From the NCBI GenBank assembly GCA_947469885.1, contig CANIQT010000010.1, forward strand, positions 1 through 64,000: 64,000 nucleotides of DNA, written 5' to 3'. Below are positions 1 to 8,989 of the stretch, one piece after another. A program made the position numbers and the translations under genes. The stretch comes from Bacteroidota bacterium. Lineage in GTDB: Bacteria > Bacteroidota > Bacteroidia > 2-12-FULL-35-15. Positions within the stretch are counted from its first letter, which is position 1; the number at the start of each line of letters is the position of its first letter. A model generated the notes under the pieces. It did no database searches. It had not been told where the DNA came from and worked only from the letters and a program-made list of their open reading frames with translations.

Positions 1-33
1 ATCAATGGGACATCATTCCGATAGCCCATTGAT
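1..33 (+). terminator. Hairpin followed by T-rich tract
   Basis: A 9-bp inverted repeat (ATCAATGGG at 1-9, CCCATTGAT at 25-33) is followed directly by ATTTTTAG. It resembles an intrinsic terminator for a gene ending left of the window. The stem is short and AT-rich, so this is tentative. Confidence 0.35.
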
Positions 34-189
34 ATTTTTAGAGTTCCAGTATGCCTTAAAAAACTCACACAAATAATTTCCATAAACAATGACAAATTTA
101 ACCAGTTTTAACTCTTAAAAAGTGTCAACCTATATCAGGACAAGACAAACGCACGTAACGAACATTTACGCAAAAACAAAACGACTACC

Positions 190-1155
190 TTGAAGAAACT
201 TTTGACAATATTACTTTTACTGACTTGCGGAATTTGTTGTGGACAAACTAACCTTGTTCCAAATGGAAGTTTTGAAACATATACTAATTGTCCTACAAAC
301 TATAGTCAATTACCAGTTCCTCCTTGGTATTCAGGAACAGCAGGTACACCTGATTATTATAATTCTTGTGCAGGTTCGGGAAACGGAACAATTGGGGTAC
401 CACAGAATTCATTTGGTTATCAAAACGCTTCTACTGGAAATGCTTATGTAGGAATATATACATTTGCTGTTTGGGGAACAGATACAATTGAAGCAAAAGA
501 ATACTTACAAATACAACTTACAGATACTTTAATTGCACAAAAAACATACTGCGTTAGTTTTTTTGTAAATCTTACAAATCCATCTCCACTTTTCTTTCCC
601 AATAATTGGTTTGCCATAACAGAAATTGGAATGTTAATTTCTAATGATTCAGTTTACTTAAATGGCGCATTAACATTGCCCTATATCCCTCAAATACAAT
701 CTCCCGCTGGCTTATATTTAAATGATACAACAAACTGGACAGAGATTTCTGGACAATATATTGCTCAAGGTGGAGAAAAATATATTACAATTGGAAATTT
801 TAACTTGCATTCAGATACAATGCGTATACTAACCTACAATACTCCTTCATTATCGTCATATTATTTTATTGATAATGTGAGCATAGTAGATTGTACTAAT
901 GAAGGTATAACAAACAACAACGAAATAAAAATAAATCTTTTTCCAAATCCCATTTTTGACAAATTAAATATTCAAGCAAACAATTACGAACCAACAGAAA
1001 TAATTCTTTACGACCTTTCATCAAGAAAACTTTTACAACAAGCATTTACAAACACAGCAACAATAAACACAGAAAAACTTGCAAAAGGAATGTATCTTTA
1101 CGAAGTGCGAAACAGAAACGGAATTATTAAGAACGGAAAAGTAATTAAACAATAG
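190..1155 (+). CDS. Secreted protein with type IX (type A) C-terminal sorting domain
   Basis: A 321-residue protein starting at TTG. It has a signal peptide (residues 1-19, hydrophobic LLTILLLLTCGICC then GQ). A beta-rich domain of about 200 residues follows, opening NLVPNGSFE, the jelly-roll-like 'NGSFE' start common in Bacteroidetes surface proteins. The last 75 residues (NLFPNPIFDKLNI, GMYLYEVRN, GKVIKQ) are a classic Por secretion/type A sorting domain that directs export through the outer membrane and attachment to the cell surface. The ligand of the N-terminal domain is unknown. No partner gene is adjacent; the next gene lies 690 bp downstream. Confidence 0.82.
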   Translation: MKKLLTILLLLTCGICCGQTNLVPNGSFETYTNCPTNYSQLPVPPWYSGTAGTPDYYNSCAGSGNGTIGVPQNSFGYQNASTGNAYVGIYTFAVWGTDTIEAKEYLQIQLTDTLIAQKTYCVSFFVNLTNPSPLFFPNNWFAITEIGMLISNDSVYLNGALTLPYIPQIQSPAGLYLNDTTNWTEISGQYIAQGGEKYITIGNFNLHSDTMRILTYNTPSLSSYYFIDNVSIVDCTNEGITNNNEIKINLFPNPIFDKLNIQANNYEPTEIILYDLSSRKLLQQAFTNTATINTEKLAKGMYLYEVRNRNGIIKNGKVIKQ

Positions 1156-1401
1156 CGCTTGAAACACGCGACACGAAAAGAAAGCACTACTGATAACATA
1201 AGATTTATGAACTTAGCGCAGCGATATCATGAACACAAATAAAAGAAAACAAAAGTGAGTAAATAAAAAAAAGGGGGGGCGACCTGACAGTATGAAGTTT
1301 CAAGCATTTAATTACGCTTGTCGCGGGGCGAAATGACATCCCCCGCTACGTCTTATTTAACAAGGCTTCCAGCCTTTTCCTAATTCGTAATTCCCTTTCA
1401 G

Positions 1402-1443
1402 CAACTTGCCATCAATCTAGGGCAACTTACCATCAATTTCCCA
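1402..1443. repeat. Two-copy degenerate 21-bp tandem repeat
   Basis: CAACTTGCCATCAAT starts at 1402 and CAACTTACCATCAAT at 1423, exactly 21 bp apart. The period matches the larger arrays elsewhere in the window. With only two copies, chance cannot be excluded. Confidence 0.4.
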
Positions 1444-1589
1444 CCATCAGAAAAACAAACCGCTTAGTTGGATATGCCTTTTCGGCATTTTTGCAACTCC
1501 TTTTCAGCTATTCTGTCCCAATTCCCAAAAATGGAACTCCGGGAACTATAATATTGAGGTTCTACAAGATTTCTTATGGGTAATAAATT

Positions 1590-1725
1590 TAAACACATAG
1601 GTACATAGGTTTAAACATAAAAAAACAAAAGTATTCATAGAAGCTTCGCTTTCACATAGCTTGGCTATGTGTATTCTTCGAAGAAGAACTATCTTGTTTC
1701 CTTTTTCTATGTACCTATGTGTTTA
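1590..1725. repeat. Long inverted repeat with nested hairpin
   Basis: The arms at 1590-1608 and 1707-1725 are perfect 19-bp reverse complements (TAAACACATAGGTACATAG and its complement). Inside lies a 7-bp hairpin, ACATAGC-TTG-GCTATGT (1654-1670). It belongs to the class of sentence-like intergenic palindromes common in this window. It may act as a terminator or a folded RNA, or may simply be a mobile palindrome. Confidence 0.55.
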
Positions 1726-1811
1726 AAATTTTTTCTGTTCCACAGGAAATATAGTAGAACTATTTTATTATTACCATAAATTCTACACCGCCCTTTATCT
1801 GTAAATTTTAT

Positions 1812-1819
1812 TAGTTTTG
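1812..1819 (+). promoter_or_regulatory. Bacteroidetes -7 promoter box for the glycan/CotH locus
   Basis: TAGTTTTG matches the Bacteroidetes -7 consensus TAnnTTTG and lies 25 bp before the ATG at 1845. No convincing -33 TTTG is visible at the usual distance. It is the best candidate start of transcription for the run of genes up to 14697. Confidence 0.5.
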
Positions 1820-1844
1820 CACTTTATAAATAAAAACAACCAAA

Positions 1845-2528
1845 ATGAACGAAATCAAAACATTTTTTATCGACAACCTTTCCGGTTTTTCGCCCAAAGC
1901 CATCCCTGGTTTTATATTTAGTTTTATTGTATGTGCAGTATTGTCGTTCGTTCTTGGCAAAGTTTATACAAAGTATGGCAACTCTTTATCCAACCGTAAA
2001 GCCTTTGCCCGCAATTTTATTATCCTTGCAATCACCACAATGTTTATTATTTCAGTTGTAAAATCCTCACTTGCTTTATCATTAGGTTTGGTGGGAGCTT
2101 TGTCCATTGTTCGTTTTCGTTCGGCAATTAAAGAGCCCGAAGAACTTACGTATTTGTTTCTTACTATCTCCATTGGTTTGGGCTGCGGGGCAGGACTGGC
2201 AGTGCTCACGGTTATTGCTTTTGTAGGTTTTGTTACCGTTATCTGGTTTTCCAACAAGTATAATAAATCTATCGAATCGCAAAATTTGTATTTAACCATT
2301 TCGAGCAACCAACCGGCAACTGTTAATTTAAAGGACATATTAGAAATGCTGAAAAAGCATTGCACCGGAATAAAATTGAAACGAACAGACGAAAATGCAG
2401 CAAGCATCGAAGCTTCCTTTTTTGTAGAGTTCGATAATTTTGAAAAGCTGGAAGCTGCAAAAGGAGCCATAAAAAACATACATCCCTCAGTTTCCATTTC
2501 ATTTATGGATAACACACGCGATTTTTAA
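1845..2528 (+). CDS. DUF4956 integral membrane protein
   Basis: A 227-residue protein with three or four membrane segments (about residues 20-40, 54-72, 74-92 and 103-130) and a soluble C-terminal tail of about 90 residues. The segment SLGLVGALSIVRFR followed by an acidic EPEEL and a glycine-rich helix is the signature of the DUF4956 family. The function is not established. In many bacteria the family sits next to VTC-type polyphosphate polymerase domains and CotH kinases, exactly the arrangement here (VTC 34 bp downstream, then CotH). I infer a membrane partner for that module. It is probably the first gene of the locus. Confidence 0.85.
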   Translation: MNEIKTFFIDNLSGFSPKAIPGFIFSFIVCAVLSFVLGKVYTKYGNSLSNRKAFARNFIILAITTMFIISVVKSSLALSLGLVGALSIVRFRSAIKEPEELTYLFLTISIGLGCGAGLAVLTVIAFVGFVTVIWFSNKYNKSIESQNLYLTISSNQPATVNLKDILEMLKKHCTGIKLKRTDENAASIEASFFVEFDNFEKLEAAKGAIKNIHPSVSISFMDNTRDF

Positions 2529-2562
2529 TTTGAAATCTGAAATCTGTAATTTGTAATTCATC

Positions 2563-3228
2563 ATGCGATACGAGCGTAAATTTATGATTACCGACTATTC
2601 TTTCAGAGATGTGGAGCAGGTATTAAAATTTCATCCTGCTTGTTTTTCGGAAGTGTATTACGAGCGAGTGGTAAACAATTTGTATTTCGATTCTCTTGAT
2701 TTTACAAACTATTACGACAATGTGGAAGGTTCACCCGAAAGGCAAAAGGTGCGCATTCGTTGGTATGGTAGTACATTTGGTGAAATTGAAAAACCTGTGT
2801 TGGAGTTTAAAATTAAAAGTGGATTGTTGGGAACAAAAGAATCGTACCAATTAAATTCCTTTAAATTAAATGCTGATTTTTCATTGTCAGAAATTAGTAA
2901 AATGCTGAATATTGAGGCATTGCCCAAACATATTAAAAACCAACTGGTGTCGTTAAAACCATCGTTACTCAACTCTTATACTCGCAAGTATTTTTTGTCG
3001 GCCGATAAAAACTACCGTGCCACTATTGACCATCGCATGACTTTTTATAGAGTAGGCATTCTTGGAAATACATTTGCAGCAAAATCGGTTGATTACAACT
3101 CCACAGTAATGGAAATAAAATACGAAGCGGCAATGGAAGCCGATGCGAAATTAGTTATTAATCACTTCCCCTTTTCCATCACCAAAAGCTCTAAATACCT
3201 GCAAGGACTGGAAAGAGTATTGAACTAA
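2563..3228 (+). CDS. VTC-domain polyphosphate polymerase-like protein
   Basis: A 221-residue cytoplasmic protein of the VTC/CYTH triphosphate-tunnel superfamily. Charged tunnel strands are visible in order: RYERKF at the N-terminus, NNLYFDS, KVRIRWYG (RxR), VLEFKIK (ExK), YRATIDHRM and MEIKYEA. It ends with SSKYLQGLER, typical of VTC domains. Eukaryotic Vtc4 makes polyphosphate from ATP with this fold; bacterial members are assumed but rarely shown to do so. The stop codon overlaps the next gene's ATG (at 3228), implying translational coupling with the CotH kinase. The 34-bp leader holds a small repeat of the AAATCTGAAATC type. Confidence 0.85.
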   Translation: MRYERKFMITDYSFRDVEQVLKFHPACFSEVYYERVVNNLYFDSLDFTNYYDNVEGSPERQKVRIRWYGSTFGEIEKPVLEFKIKSGLLGTKESYQLNSFKLNADFSLSEISKMLNIEALPKHIKNQLVSLKPSLLNSYTRKYFLSADKNYRATIDHRMTFYRVGILGNTFAAKSVDYNSTVMEIKYEAAMEADAKLVINHFPFSITKSSKYLQGLERVLN

Positions 3229-4997
3229 TGCAGCCAATTTTACAACCCAAAAAAAGCTCACCATTATCAATAAAATTGGTAATAGTGGGTGCGGGTGTTG
3301 TTGGAATTATTTCCCTTTTTTTTAGTGTAAAATATGCAGGCGAAAGCAAAAAAGAATACCCCGATTTGGTTTTTGATGCACAACTGAATGCTCCCGAAAC
3401 GGATGCCAAAGGTGGATTTTATACCGATGCCTTTGATTTGAAATTAATAACAAACAATTTTAACTGCAAAATTTATTATACACTCGATGGGTCAGAACCA
3501 TCATTAAAATCTAGTGTTTATAACAAGCCAATTATTATTATTAACAAAACAGAGGAATCAAATAATTTATCAAACATTCCAACATCACCGCGATGGAAAC
3601 CACCAGTTGGCAATGTTTTTAAAGGTACTGTTGTTCGTGCCATTGCTGTTACTGATGATAACAAAAAGAGTAAAGAATTTATTAGAACTTATTTTGTAGA
3701 TAAAAAAGGGGCCAAACGCTATAGTTTTCCGGTTGTTGCAATTACCATAAATCCGGATGATATGTTTGGCTATAAGAATGGAATATATGTGTTGGGAAAA
3801 AATTATGATGATAAAAGGGATTATTTAAAAAAGGAAATACCACTTGATTTGCCTTGGTGGAAATATCCCTCTAATTATTTGAAACGTGGAAACAATGCCG
3901 AACGACCTGTATTTGTTGAGTTTTTTGACAACAATACTCAGTCTGGTTTTGCATCTAATGCTGGCATTAGAATAAACGGTAATGCAACAAGGGGGTATGC
4001 TCAAAAGTCGTTGCGAATTAATTTTAGAAGCGAATATGGTTTGGATGCATTAAACTACAAACTCTTTCCGACCAGTGAAGTTACTTCGTATAAATCATTT
4101 ATTTTGCGAAACTCAGGAAACGATTGGGATAAAACCATGTTTAGAGATGCTTTTATGCAATCGCTAATGTGGGATTCTAAAATGGATACACAGAATAACC
4201 GCCCTGCAATTGTATTTATTAATGGAGAGTATTGGGGAATACATGCGCTTTGCGAGCGGTTTGATGAAAATTACATTTCCCAAAAATATAAAATCAGCAC
4301 CGATAGTATTATAATTTTAGAAATGTCGGGGAATGTGTATTACGGGAAAAAGCGCGATGGAAGTGATTTTAAAGAGTTGCTTGCTTTTATCAAAGCAAAT
4401 GATTTTAGTATTAACGAAAATTACGAAAAGGTAAAGAACCAAATGGATATAGATAACTTCATAGATTTTGTAATTACCAATGTTTATTACTGCAACAGCG
4501 ATTGGCCCAATAACAATGTAAAATTTTGGCGATACAAAACTAGTCCTAAGGGAGTTGATTCAGCAAAAAACAGAGATGGAAGATGGAGGTGGATGCTTTA
4601 CGATACTGATTATGGTTTTGGTTTTACCGGGGCCGATGCTTATCAAATGAATTTATTAAACAAAGCAAAAACTACCGGAAGCGTAGGAATTATTTTTTCG
4701 GGTTTGCTTCAAAGCAAATTATTTGAAACTAAATTTATTTTGGCATTTCAACAGAGACTAAACACTACTTATAACAAAGATAAAGTGATTCAAAAGATAA
4801 ATCAATTTGAAGCCATCTTTAGTCCTGAAATGGAAGAAAATATCAACAGATGGAGGGCAATGGGTTCGTATTCGAAATGGAAAGATAATGTAATTGGTTT
4901 AAGAGACTTTGCAACAAAACGCCCTGCAATTCAGGTGGAACAATTGAATAGCTTTTTTAAATTATCGGGAGCAAATAAAATTACTATTATTAAATAA
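3228..4997 (+). CDS. Membrane-anchored CotH-family kinase with chitobiase-C-like domain
   Basis: 589 residues. One N-terminal membrane anchor lies at about residues 15-34. A chitobiase/beta-hexosaminidase C-terminal-type beta domain follows at about 60-155 (YYTLDGSEPS and AIAVTDDNKKS are diagnostic). A CotH kinase domain fills about 200-560. Key CotH features are present: LRNSGNDWDKTMFRDAF, INGEYWGIHALCERFDENY (Glu343) and WMLYDTDYGFGF with the metal-binding Asp459/Asp461. CotH enzymes are atypical secreted protein Ser kinases (spore coat CotH). The topology predicts an extracytoplasmic active site. The first base overlaps the stop of the VTC gene. The substrate is unknown; the glycan machinery or a secreted protein is inferred. 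Confidence 0.85.
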   Translation: MQPILQPKKSSPLSIKLVIVGAGVVGIISLFFSVKYAGESKKEYPDLVFDAQLNAPETDAKGGFYTDAFDLKLITNNFNCKIYYTLDGSEPSLKSSVYNKPIIIINKTEESNNLSNIPTSPRWKPPVGNVFKGTVVRAIAVTDDNKKSKEFIRTYFVDKKGAKRYSFPVVAITINPDDMFGYKNGIYVLGKNYDDKRDYLKKEIPLDLPWWKYPSNYLKRGNNAERPVFVEFFDNNTQSGFASNAGIRINGNATRGYAQKSLRINFRSEYGLDALNYKLFPTSEVTSYKSFILRNSGNDWDKTMFRDAFMQSLMWDSKMDTQNNRPAIVFINGEYWGIHALCERFDENYISQKYKISTDSIIILEMSGNVYYGKKRDGSDFKELLAFIKANDFSINENYEKVKNQMDIDNFIDFVITNVYYCNSDWPNNNVKFWRYKTSPKGVDSAKNRDGRWRWMLYDTDYGFGFTGADAYQMNLLNKAKTTGSVGIIFSGLLQSKLFETKFILAFQQRLNTTYNKDKVIQKINQFEAIFSPEMEENINRWRAMGSYSKWKDNVIGLRDFATKRPAIQVEQLNSFFKLSGANKITIIK

Positions 4998-5018
4998 CCT
5001 GAAATTTCGATTTTACTG

Positions 5019-5026
5019 TATCTTTG
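5019..5026 (+). promoter_or_regulatory. Bacteroidetes -7 box upstream of O-antigen ligase
   Basis: TATCTTTG is a perfect TAnnTTTG match, 22 bp before the GTG at 5048 and within the 50-bp gap after the CotH gene. It suggests an internal promoter dividing the locus. No clear -33 element is seen. Confidence 0.5.
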
Positions 5027-5047
5027 AAAACAAAAAAATAATTACTT

Positions 5048-6370
5048 GTGTTAGAATATTACGTTAAAAACGTTCAGTTTTATATTATTTTAAGTGTCTG
5101 GTTGGTGGTGGGTATGTATGCTGGTCCGGCAATTTTTGTCGTTCTGCCATTTACATTATTTCTTATGCGCAACAAAGGAATGTGGGAAGAGTTGCTCATT
5201 GGCTTTTTTTTCATTCTTATTCTTTCCGACAGTTTAGTCCCCGCGCTTCATTTTGCCAAAAACATTAAGATTGTCTATTTGGTAGTGTTGGCAGGGTTTG
5301 TGGTTTTAGATTTTGAGGAATTTGCTCCTCTTAATAATCTATATAGAGTCTTTATACCGTTCTTTTTAATTGCCATTCTCTGTTTGTTTTTTTCGCCATC
5401 TCTTTTCATTGGTTTTCAAAAAACATTTTCCTATATCCTAATGGTGGTTCTAATTCCTACATTTATGAGCAAATTTTATAGGGATGGAAAAGAATTTGTT
5501 TTCAGAAGCATAATTTATTTTGGTGTAACCATTTTGCTTGCGGGTTTTGTCTTGTATTTTGTAAAACGAGATTATGCTTACATTGCTTTGATTCATAGAT
5601 TTACGGGTGTATTTGGAAACCCTAATGGTTTGGGATTGTTTGCATTTTTGCTGTTTACTTTATTTTTTACACTTAATGATATTTTTGAAGATTTGTTTTC
5701 GAACCGGCAAAAGATCTTCATCTATTCTGTTATTGTTTTTTCGGTTTTTTTATCTAATTCCCGTAATGCAATTTTAAGTGTTGTTATTCTAGTTGTTTTT
5801 GAAAAAATATTTAAAAAGTCTTCTTTTCTAGGATTCATTTTTTCTGTCATCTTATTTTTTATTAATATTTTAATTTCAGATTATATTCCTATTCTTATTA
5901 AGGAATTTGGATTGGAATCATTTTTCCGATTAAATACGTTACAGGAATTAAGTGGTCGGGCAATTGCTTGGCAATTTGCATGGGCTAAGATTCAAAACAA
6001 TTTTTTTATCGGTAGAGGATTTGGTTATGATGAGTTTACAATGAGAGCCAATTATCACTTACTTAGTAAATTGGGTACACAGGGAGGTGTCCACAGTTCC
6101 TATCTTTCTTTATGGATGGATTTTGGTTTGGTGGGTTTGCTCATTTATTTTCGATCCTTTTTCCTCGTGTTTATTCGTGCCATTAAACTTAACCGACTTG
6201 CATTTTCAATAATGTATGCTGTATTATTTTCAGCTGCTTTCGAAGGATTATTCATTGGTTCATTGAATCCTCAAATGATTATTTTATTAATGATTATTAC
6301 CCTTCTTAATGATTCGGATTTTTATGAAAGAGAACAGGAACTGCCTCAACTTGTGGTCGCAACAAAGTAA
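5048..6370 (+). CDS. O-antigen ligase / Wzy-type polysaccharide polymerase family membrane protein
   Basis: 440 residues starting at GTG. The protein is very hydrophobic, with about ten to twelve predicted membrane helices and a large periplasmic loop near residues 300-350. That loop carries the Wzy_C-type features GRGFGYDEF and GGVHSSYLSLWMDFG (loop His). Members either join O-antigen to lipid A-core or polymerise undecaprenyl-linked repeat units in the periplasm. With several sugar-modifying genes downstream, polymerisation or ligation of an exported glycan is the natural role. The exact acceptor cannot be read from sequence. It lies between the two CotH genes, 50 bp after the first and 24 bp before the second. 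Confidence 0.8.
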   Translation: MLEYYVKNVQFYIILSVWLVVGMYAGPAIFVVLPFTLFLMRNKGMWEELLIGFFFILILSDSLVPALHFAKNIKIVYLVVLAGFVVLDFEEFAPLNNLYRVFIPFFLIAILCLFFSPSLFIGFQKTFSYILMVVLIPTFMSKFYRDGKEFVFRSIIYFGVTILLAGFVLYFVKRDYAYIALIHRFTGVFGNPNGLGLFAFLLFTLFFTLNDIFEDLFSNRQKIFIYSVIVFSVFLSNSRNAILSVVILVVFEKIFKKSSFLGFIFSVILFFINILISDYIPILIKEFGLESFFRLNTLQELSGRAIAWQFAWAKIQNNFFIGRGFGYDEFTMRANYHLLSKLGTQGGVHSSYLSLWMDFGLVGLLIYFRSFFLVFIRAIKLNRLAFSIMYAVLFSAAFEGLFIGSLNPQMIILLMIITLLNDSDFYEREQELPQLVVATK

Positions 6371-6394
6371 TTTGTATTTATTTTAAATCATTCA

Positions 6395-8989
6395 ATGCAA
6401 ATAGAACAGCAGGAGATAAAAAGGAAAAGTAAAACAGGAATTAAAAAAAACAAAAATAGGTTTTGGTTTGTTTTTCTTTTAGTTGCTCTGACCGTGGTAT
6501 TTGTTGGAAATCGTTATGCTTCTAAAATTCTCCAAACCAAAGGGTATGGTGGTGTTTGGGATTTTGTAAAGATAATTTCTTCCAATTACTGGAGCGGAAT
6601 GGATGCTCACCCAGAAAAAATTTCTATCGAAATAAAAGACAAAGATTATAAATTTCTGGAAAAGAACAGAGAGAGGGCATTGGAACGAAATGTTATCATC
6701 AATAATATTGATGGAGATTATGTGCCGGCAACTTTGGAGTACAACGGAAAAAAAATGAAAGTTAAACTTCGTTTGAAAGGACACATGACTGACCATTTAC
6801 AGGATAACAAATGGTCGTTCAGAATAAAAATAAAGGATAAAGATTCGTTTATGGGGATGAAACGGTTTTCTATACAACATCCTGGTACCCGTGGTTATGT
6901 TTATGAATGGATTTACCATCAATTGATGAAACGTGAAGATATTATCGCTTTACGTTATAAATTTATTGATGTTACAGTTAATGGTCGAGATTGGGGAATT
7001 TATGCAGTAGAAGAAAATTTCAATAAAGAATTGATTGAAAATAACAATCGAATTAATGCTCCTATTATTCGTTTTAATCCTGATTTATATTGGGTGAACA
7101 GATACAGTATGATGAAACACCAGTCATCAGTTGATGAATTTGCTACTTACTATTCCGCTTACGAGGAATCTTACAGTGAAGATGCTGTGCTTGCTGATTC
7201 CACTCAAAGAAATTATTTTTTGAAAGCGATGGCATTGGTAGAAGGATTGCGAAATAAAAAACTTACAGTTGAGCAGGTGTTCGACATCGAACGAATGGCA
7301 AAATTTCATGCAATTATTGACTTGGTGGGAGGGGAGCACAGTATGGATTGGAGCGATATTAAATATTATTATAATCCTGTTTCGGGCAAACTGGAACCAA
7401 TAGCGTATGAAAGTTTTACCGATTTGCATGCGCGTGGAATCACAGGTAGTTACAGGTATGTTCAATTAGACAGTGCAATTGAAAATTTTGAAGATTGGCA
7501 TACTGCTATTTTTAGTAATCCTAAATTTTTTAATTTATATATTAAAGCATTAGAGCGGGTTTCAGAACCTTCCTATCTCAACAATTTTTTTAATTCTGAT
7601 CATTCTGAATTAATTGAAAACCTAAAAATTCTCAATAAGGAATTTCCTTACAAACGATTTGAGAAAGAAGGATATTACAGAAATCAAAACATGATTAAAA
7701 GGGTTTTGAATACACCTAAAGCTATTCATGCTTATTTTAATTGTGTTTCAAACAATACCATTCACTTGCAAATTGGGGAAATAGAATCCTTACCTGTAGA
7801 AATAAAATCGATGTCAATTGGGAATGTTAAAGCATATCCAGCTACAACTGTTATACTTCCTGCACAACAAAGGAATCAATATGTTAATTATAAAAACGTT
7901 GATTTTGTTATGCCACCAAATTTTAAATGGAGCGATTCGTTGAGTAATTCTCTGAAAGTTAATTATTCTATTCTTGGTTCCACAAAATTGATAGAAGCAG
8001 TTGTTTTCAGTTATCCTCATACTGATAACGAATTTATTACGGATGATTTAAAAAACAAAAAAGGAAATATCAATGATTTTTCTTTTTTACAAATTGACGA
8101 AGCGAATAAAACTATTTTTATTAAAAAGGGGAAGCAGGTGATAAGCTCCGATTTAATTATTCCTTCCGGCTATAAAGTATTTGCCAGTAGTGATGTTTCG
8201 TTAGATTTGAAAAATAATGCAAAAGTAATTTCCTATTCCACTTTTGTTTTTTCTGGGAATGAGGAGTCACAAATTGTTATCGAATCAAGCGATTCAACAT
8301 CTGAAGGTATAGAATTTATTAATGCACCTAAATCAAAATTTAATTATGTGACGTTTAAAAATTTCCCGAAAGTAAGAGATGAACAATGGGCTCGAACAGG
8401 TGCAATCACTTTTTATGAATCTCCTGTTGAGCTTAATTATTGTAGTTTCTATAATTGCAAAGCAGAGGATGCTATAAATTTAATTCGCTCTAACTTTGCT
8501 TTCAATTCATGTTTGTTTCATAAGATGCATGATGATGCTTTAGATGCAGATTTTTCGGAGGGAACTGTCACCAATTCAGTATTTGAAAAGTGCAACGAGA
8601 ATGCTTTAGATATTTCTATGTCGAAAATAAATATTAAATCTATTTATGTTAATGGTTCAAACAACAAAGCTTTCAATATAAAGGTAGGAGCTCAAATAAT
8701 AGGTGATGATGTGAGAATAAAAAATGCAAACATTGCTATCTCCGCTGAAGATGCCTCGAATATTGATTTAGAAAATGTAACAATTACAGCTTCTCAATAT
8801 GGGGTGGTTGCTTATAAAAATAAACCGGGAGGCGGACATCCAACCATCAAAATTAAAAAATTGGTTTTTTCTGATGTGAAGACAAAATATTTGAAAGAAA
8901 AAAAATCAACCATTATTATTGATGGAAAAGAAATTGAAGAAGAAGTAAGTGATGTTGAAAATATTATTAAAGGTGAAAAGAAAAAATAA
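6395..8989 (+). CDS. CotH-like protein fused to a right-handed beta-helix
   Basis: 864 residues. A basic N-terminus is followed by one membrane anchor at about residues 24-42. A CotH-like domain spans about 65-480: KVKLRLKGHMTDHL, MKRFSIQHPGTRGYVYEW, VNGRDWGIYAVEENF with Glu206/Glu207. The C-terminal 250 residues (about 610-850) are beta-helix repeats with NC/AF/DA turns such as YCSFYNCKAEDAINL and CNENALDISMS. At the place where the upstream CotH protein has YDTD, this one has YESFTD (Glu339, Asp343), so the metal site is altered. It may be a divergent kinase or a pseudokinase that binds glycan through its beta-helix. The 3' end overlaps the next gene by 41 bp. Confidence 0.8.
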   Translation: MQIEQQEIKRKSKTGIKKNKNRFWFVFLLVALTVVFVGNRYASKILQTKGYGGVWDFVKIISSNYWSGMDAHPEKISIEIKDKDYKFLEKNRERALERNVIINNIDGDYVPATLEYNGKKMKVKLRLKGHMTDHLQDNKWSFRIKIKDKDSFMGMKRFSIQHPGTRGYVYEWIYHQLMKREDIIALRYKFIDVTVNGRDWGIYAVEENFNKELIENNNRINAPIIRFNPDLYWVNRYSMMKHQSSVDEFATYYSAYEESYSEDAVLADSTQRNYFLKAMALVEGLRNKKLTVEQVFDIERMAKFHAIIDLVGGEHSMDWSDIKYYYNPVSGKLEPIAYESFTDLHARGITGSYRYVQLDSAIENFEDWHTAIFSNPKFFNLYIKALERVSEPSYLNNFFNSDHSELIENLKILNKEFPYKRFEKEGYYRNQNMIKRVLNTPKAIHAYFNCVSNNTIHLQIGEIESLPVEIKSMSIGNVKAYPATTVILPAQQRNQYVNYKNVDFVMPPNFKWSDSLSNSLKVNYSILGSTKLIEAVVFSYPHTDNEFITDDLKNKKGNINDFSFLQIDEANKTIFIKKGKQVISSDLIIPSGYKVFASSDVSLDLKNNAKVISYSTFVFSGNEESQIVIESSDSTSEGIEFINAPKSKFNYVTFKNFPKVRDEQWARTGAITFYESPVELNYCSFYNCKAEDAINLIRSNFAFNSCLFHKMHDDALDADFSEGTVTNSVFEKCNENALDISMSKINIKSIYVNGSNNKAFNIKVGAQIIGDDVRIKNANIAISAEDASNIDLENVTITASQYGVVAYKNKPGGGHPTIKIKKLVFSDVKTKYLKEKKSTIIIDGKEIEEEVSDVENIIKGEKKK

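Larger units (their letters stand above)
1156..1844. other. Gene-free stretch with degenerate repeats and a long inverted repeat
   Basis: No credible coding region is seen in these 689 bp. They hold a G-rich run (about 1272-1280), a degenerate two-copy 21-bp repeat (1402-1443), a 19-bp perfect inverted repeat (1590-1608 with 1707-1725) enclosing a smaller hairpin, and the promoter of the next locus at the right end. Confidence 0.6.

Noticed and set aside
1156-1844. tRNA, small RNA gene or decayed gene in the gap
   Set aside because: No cloverleaf or conserved coding fragment could be recognised by eye; only repeats and a promoter are supported.
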